In this document: positions 61,394 to 64,000 of the stretch, one piece after another
Layout: each line of letters opens with the position of its first letter
How positions within the stretch are numbered: position 1 is the first letter of the stretch
Origin: Bacteroidia bacterium
GTDB lineage: Bacteria; Bacteroidota; Bacteroidia; Bacteroidales; CAJPTX01
Direction of reading: 5' to 3'
DNA: 64,000 nucleotides
Assembly (NCBI GenBank): GCA_905373475.1
Contig: CAJPTC010000004.1
Coordinates: 35,560 to 99,559 of the forward strand
Notes under the pieces: generated by a model
Seen by the model: only the letters and a program-made list of their open reading frames with translations
Told to the model about the DNA's origin: nothing
Databases searched by the model: none
Program-made: the position numbers and the translations under genes

Positions 61394-62079
61394 GGGTGCT
61401 TGCCGATAACGCACCTATAGACTACCTTGTCTTTTCCTGTGGCGCTGGTGTACTGCGTTGGAGCGATCGGCAATTGCTCTATTCGCGCACCTTTTCGCAG
61501 GATGCGGCCGCTAAAATAGGACGGCTTTTGCAGCAAGAAGAGCTTGCCTTTATGGCACATGCACCTATCCCCTTCAACCACTTTTTTTGGTACGACGATG
61601 CTGGGCAGGCAAGCAACAAAGACCTATTGGCACGTATTGCGCATTACGAAGAATGTGTACTCGGGCGTGTAAATGCTGCCTCCTTTGCAGGTGGACTTAC
61701 GCAATTCTTGGTCACTACAGAATGTTCGGAAGAGCAGTTTGCGAGCCTATCGCTCCAATTTGCGCCTTTTGCCGAGACTGTACGCTCTACCTCTCCCTTT
61801 TTGCCTTCGCATAAGTGGCTGGAACTTTTCCCTAAGGGTGTTAACAAAGGGGCTGGTTTGTTGTGGCTTTGCCATGAACTAGGCATTGCCACTGAGGATG
61901 TTGCGGTAGTAGGCAATGATTATAACGACCTGCCGATGCTGGAGCGCTTCCCTGCGGCTTATGTGGTGGGGAATGCACCGTCGCAACTGAAAGAGCGTTT
62001 TGAAGTTGTGGCTACGAACGATGCCGACGGCGTTGCTGAAGTGGTAACAAACTTAATGCACCACTCCCCTCGCAATTAG
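61240..62079 (+). CDS. Cof-type HAD-IIB family hydrolase
   Basis: A 279-residue phosphatase of the haloacid dehalogenase superfamily. Motif I ATDLDGTLL (nucleophile D), motif II AATGRS, motif III lysine in GVNKGAGLLWL, motif IV VGNDYNDLPML. The inserted cap (~85-195) is of the C2B type. Such enzymes remove phosphate from sugar phosphates or cofactors. Its place at the end of the glycosyltransferase run could mean a role in sugar supply, but Cof enzymes are often promiscuous. Start ATG at 61240; the TTG at 61222 is within the previous gene. Confidence 0.93.
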   Translation: MVYSLLATDLDGTLLNRAAQISEGNISALQRCGEQGIVRVAATGRSYYSSLRVLADNAPIDYLVFSCGAGVLRWSDRQLLYSRTFSQDAAAKIGRLLQQEELAFMAHAPIPFNHFFWYDDAGQASNKDLLARIAHYEECVLGRVNAASFAGGLTQFLVTTECSEEQFASLSLQFAPFAETVRSTSPFLPSHKWLELFPKGVNKGAGLLWLCHELGIATEDVAVVGNDYNDLPMLERFPAAYVVGNAPSQLKERFEVVATNDADGVAEVVTNLMHHSPRN

Positions 62080-62125
62080 GTTGTTCCGTTATCGCCTCTC
62101 CCCTCCTTTTTGGGTTGTTTCATTT

Positions 62126-62158
62126 TGTGCATTTCCGATTAAAAATACCTATCTTTGT
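62126..62158 (+). promoter_or_regulatory. greA promoter
   Basis: TTG at 62126-62128 and TATCTTTG at 62151-62158, spacer 22 bp (slightly long). Transcription would start near 62165. Confidence 0.55.
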
Positions 62159-62171
62159 GTAGGTTTAATAG

Positions 62172-62207
62172 GCTTGTGCTCGCTCGGGCACAAAGCCAAT
62201 TTTTTTA
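62172..62207 (+). terminator. Terminator-like hairpin in the greA leader
   Basis: GGCTTGTGC-loop-GGCACAAAGCC (pairs GGCTT/AAGCC and GTGC/GCAC, one bulge) followed by AA and seven T. It sits after the greA promoter and 25 bp before the greA start, so it could stop transcripts from both the upstream operon and the greA promoter unless read through. Confidence 0.6.
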
Positions 62208-62231
62208 TGTTTAATGTGTTAAGGAGTAGTA

Positions 62232-62705
62232 ATGGCGGATTACATTTATCTCACCCCAGAAGGACTAGCGAAGTTAGAAAACGAACTAACGAAGCTGAAG
62301 TCTGTAGAGCGGCCTGCCGTAATCCAGGCTATCGCAGAAGCGCGTGACAAGGGCGACTTGTCGGAAAATGCGGAATACGATGCAGCCAAGGAGGCGCAGG
62401 TCTTTTTGGAAAACCAAATCGCAAAACTAGAACAAACGCTGGCAAAGGCTCGAGTACTCGATACGTCTAAGTTGGATCTGTCGAAGGTACAACTTCATTG
62501 CAAAGTAAAGCTGATGAACCATACCATGAAGAAGGAGATGGAGTTCAAGCTCGTGTCGCAGAGTGAGGCAGACTTACGTGAAGGGAAATTGGCCGTAGAA
62601 ACCCCAATAGCAAAGGCGTTGTTAGGGCACAAGGTTGGTGAAACTATTGAGGTACAAGTGCCCAGTGGCTTGCAAAAGATTGAGATTCTGGAAATTGGTT
62701 TGTAG
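62232..62705 (+). CDS. greA: Transcription elongation factor GreA
   Basis: A 157-residue Gre factor that enters the RNA polymerase secondary channel and triggers cleavage of backtracked RNA. The coiled-coil N-terminal domain has the acidic tip GDLSENAEYD (D42, E45); the C-terminal domain is FKBP-like (VETPIAKALLGHKVGETIEV). Length and motifs are normal. It is preceded by a leader with a terminator-like hairpin and followed 11 bp later by a HIT gene. Confidence 0.96.
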   Translation: MADYIYLTPEGLAKLENELTKLKSVERPAVIQAIAEARDKGDLSENAEYDAAKEAQVFLENQIAKLEQTLAKARVLDTSKLDLSKVQLHCKVKLMNHTMKKEMEFKLVSQSEADLREGKLAVETPIAKALLGHKVGETIEVQVPSGLQKIEILEIGL

Positions 62706-62716
62706 CCCCCAAGAGA

Positions 62717-63112
62717 ATGGCATCCATCTTCACTAAAATCATAAACGGAGAAATTCCTTGTTACGAATTGGCTCGCGACGAGAATTTCATCTCTTTTCTA
62801 GACATTAGCCCGATTCAACGTGGTCACGCTCTGGTCGTACCGTTGAAAGAAGTCGATTATATTTTCAATCTCCCGCAGGAGATTCTTACCGCGATGCTGC
62901 CATTTGCACAGCGCGTGGCACGAGCAATAGAAGCGGTAGTACCCTGTAAACGGATTGGTTTGGCAGTGGTAGGAATTGAAGTACCGCATGCGCATTTACA
63001 CTTGGTACCTCTGCAAGAAGTAGGGAGCTTAGACTTTGGGCTACCACGTTTGCAATTGTCGCCCGAGGAATACACGGAGCTAGCAGCGGCAATACGTGCA
63101 AAGATGATATAG
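62717..63112 (+). CDS. HIT family protein (HINT-like nucleotide hydrolase)
   Basis: A 131-residue histidine-triad protein. It opens with the classic FTKIINGEIPCYELARDENF, and the triad is VPHAHLHLVPL. Members hydrolyse nucleoside phosphoramidates or adenylated substrates in the cytoplasm. Co-transcribed with greA, an arrangement common in Bacteroidetes. A strong terminator follows. Confidence 0.93.
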   Translation: MASIFTKIINGEIPCYELARDENFISFLDISPIQRGHALVVPLKEVDYIFNLPQEILTAMLPFAQRVARAIEAVVPCKRIGLAVVGIEVPHAHLHLVPLQEVGSLDFGLPRLQLSPEEYTELAAAIRAKMI

Positions 63113-63137
63113 GAATACTTTTGTTATGTGTTAGTGG

Positions 63138-63168
63138 GAGGCGTGCCAAGTTTGGTACGCCTCTTTTT
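63138..63168 (+). terminator. Intrinsic terminator of greA-HIT
   Basis: 12 bp stem with one G-U pair (GAGGCGTGCCAA / TTGGTACGCCTC) and a T tract, 26 bp past the stop. Confidence 0.9.
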
Positions 63169-63230
63169 ATTTGTAGTCAGTGGTTTAAGAAATTCTGTCG
63201 TCGGAAAACAAAGAAAATAGAGGCAAAAAT

Positions 63231-63261
63231 TTGGAGATTTCAACAAAAGGGCATACCTTTG
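63231..63261 (+). promoter_or_regulatory. tRNA-Gly promoter (TTG-N20-TACCTTTG)
   Basis: TTG at 63231-63233 and TACCTTTG at 63254-63261 with a 20 bp spacer: a full consensus match, 26 bp before the mature tRNA. Confidence 0.8.
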
Positions 63262-63287
63262 TACTGCAATTGAGGCAGAGAGATATT

Positions 63288-63360
<73 letters not shown>

Positions 63361-63367
63361 CAAGGAA

Positions 63368-63397
63368 AGGTATCGGTTCATGCGATACCTTTTTTTG
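63368..63397 (+). terminator. Intrinsic terminator after tRNA-Gly
   Basis: Stem AGGTATCG / CGATACCT with a 7-nt loop and eight T. It separates the two tRNA genes, so tRNA-Leu needs read-through or its own promoter. Confidence 0.9.
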
Positions 63398-63430
63398 TAG
63401 GCAGCGTTAGGTTTACTACGTAAGTAGGGA

Positions 63431-63515
63431 GCCCGAGTGGTGGAATAGGTAGACACGCAGGACTTAAAATCCTGTGGCTGATGAAGCCGTACCGGTTCGA
63501 TTCCGGTCTCGGGCA
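63431..63515 (+). tRNA. tRNA-Leu (UAA)
   Basis: 85 nt class II tRNA with a long variable arm. Acceptor GCCCGAG / CTCGGGC, anticodon loop CTTAAAA with TAA at 63465-63467, T-loop GTTCGATTC, discriminator A, no encoded CCA. Confidence 0.97.
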
Positions 63516-63523
63516 CAGTTTAA

Positions 63524-63562
63524 GGCAGTTTGCATCAACAGGTGCAGGCTGTCTTTTTTTTT
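63524..63562 (+). terminator. Intrinsic terminator after tRNA-Leu
   Basis: 11 bp stem with G-U pairs (GGCAGTTTGCA / TGCAGGCTGTC) followed by nine T. Confidence 0.75.
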
Positions 63563-63582
63563 GTTACTGCTGCTACAAACTG

Positions 63583-64000
63583 CGCGATGCGCAGTTTGCG
63601 GGTGAGGCACGCCTCACTCTTACAATGACGCAATCAAAAATATGTGCGTTGCGCATTTCTGTGCGGTCCTCGCGCGGGCGGCGTTTTACGACGCAAATCT
63701 AGTAAAGAATGAAAAGTTAAGAGTTTGCAACAAGCGGGGGTTTTGAACCTACAAGGGACAATGATAATATCAAATTAGAAGGGTGAGGCGTGCCTCACCC
63801 TTACAATGACGCAACCAAGAAAACGCGCGTTGCGCATTTTTGGGCGGCCTCGCGCGGACGGCGTTTTACAGCGCAAAGCTAGTGAAGAATGAAAAGTTAA
63901 GAGTTGCAACAAGCGGCGGGGGTTTTGAACCTACAAGGGACAATGGATAATATCAAATTAGAAGGGTGAGGCGTGCCTCACCCTTACAATGACGCAACCA
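63583..64000. repeat. Tandem intergenic repeats of about 182 bp running off the right edge
   Basis: Two units and the start of another. Landmarks recur at ~181-183 bp: gcgttgcgcattt at 63646 and 63827, gggtgaggcgtgcctcaccc at 63781 and 63964 (hairpin GGGTGAGGC-gt-GCCTCACCC), and gttttgaacctacaaggga in each. The word cggacggcgttttacagcgc also links it to the 37.3-38 kb array. No coding potential seen. Confidence 0.85.

Overview
The window reads as chromosome from a Bacteroidales bacterium, most like Porphyromonas or a close relative. The signs are a Por-type (type IX secretion) C-terminal sorting domain on a 1847-residue surface protein, a prolyl tripeptidyl peptidase closely resembling PtpA of P. 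gingivalis, a Rho with a ~200-residue low-complexity insertion, and Bacteroidetes promoters (TTG-N19-21-TAnnTTTG) with short leaders and little Shine-Dalgarno sequence. No phage, integrase, transposase or CRISPR array was seen.

Left half (1-34.8 kb), mostly minus strand: a truncated M23 peptidase, a small EamA transporter, rho (+), lpxD, a broken orphan hsdS fragment, a tricorn-like protease, a PAS protein, a 1513-residue membrane-anchored protein of unknown function, tpiA, the giant DUF285/Big_2 surface protein, aspartokinase (+), then a likely operon psd-tig-clpP-efp-SpoIIE phosphatase-PNPOx-like, followed by clpX with an M23 lipoprotein, and leuS-yitT.

Right half (34.8-64 kb), mostly plus strand: a candidate small RNA, purQ, a phosphohexomutase, a ~750 bp array of intergenic repeats, a TonB-dependent receptor, an acidic unknown (-), a DEDDh exonuclease, msrA, ptpA, a MATE pump, pssA, cdd, an S41-like protease split by a frameshift at a G5 run, a Fur-family regulator with a His-rich DUF4625 lipoprotein, and a long apparent operon: TPR protein, outer-membrane barrel, four paralogous GT2 glycosyltransferases and a HAD hydrolase. 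A chimeric scar of HAD and glycosyltransferase fragments lies inside that cluster. Then come greA with a terminator-like leader, a HIT protein, tRNA-Gly(GCC), tRNA-Leu(UAA) and another repeat array running off the right edge.

How the parts fit: the window mixes housekeeping (termination, translation, proteolysis, phosphatidylethanolamine synthesis by pssA and psd) with envelope biology (LpxD, sorted surface protein, TonB receptor, peptidases, glycosyltransferases). The Fur-family gene and the distant TonB receptor carry similar TTGCAA-type inverted repeats, suggesting one metal regulon. The points most worth a second look are the frameshifted S41 protein with its hidden membrane anchor, the HAD/GT recombination scar, the putative metal operators, the candidate small RNA at 34.8 kb and the greA leader hairpin.
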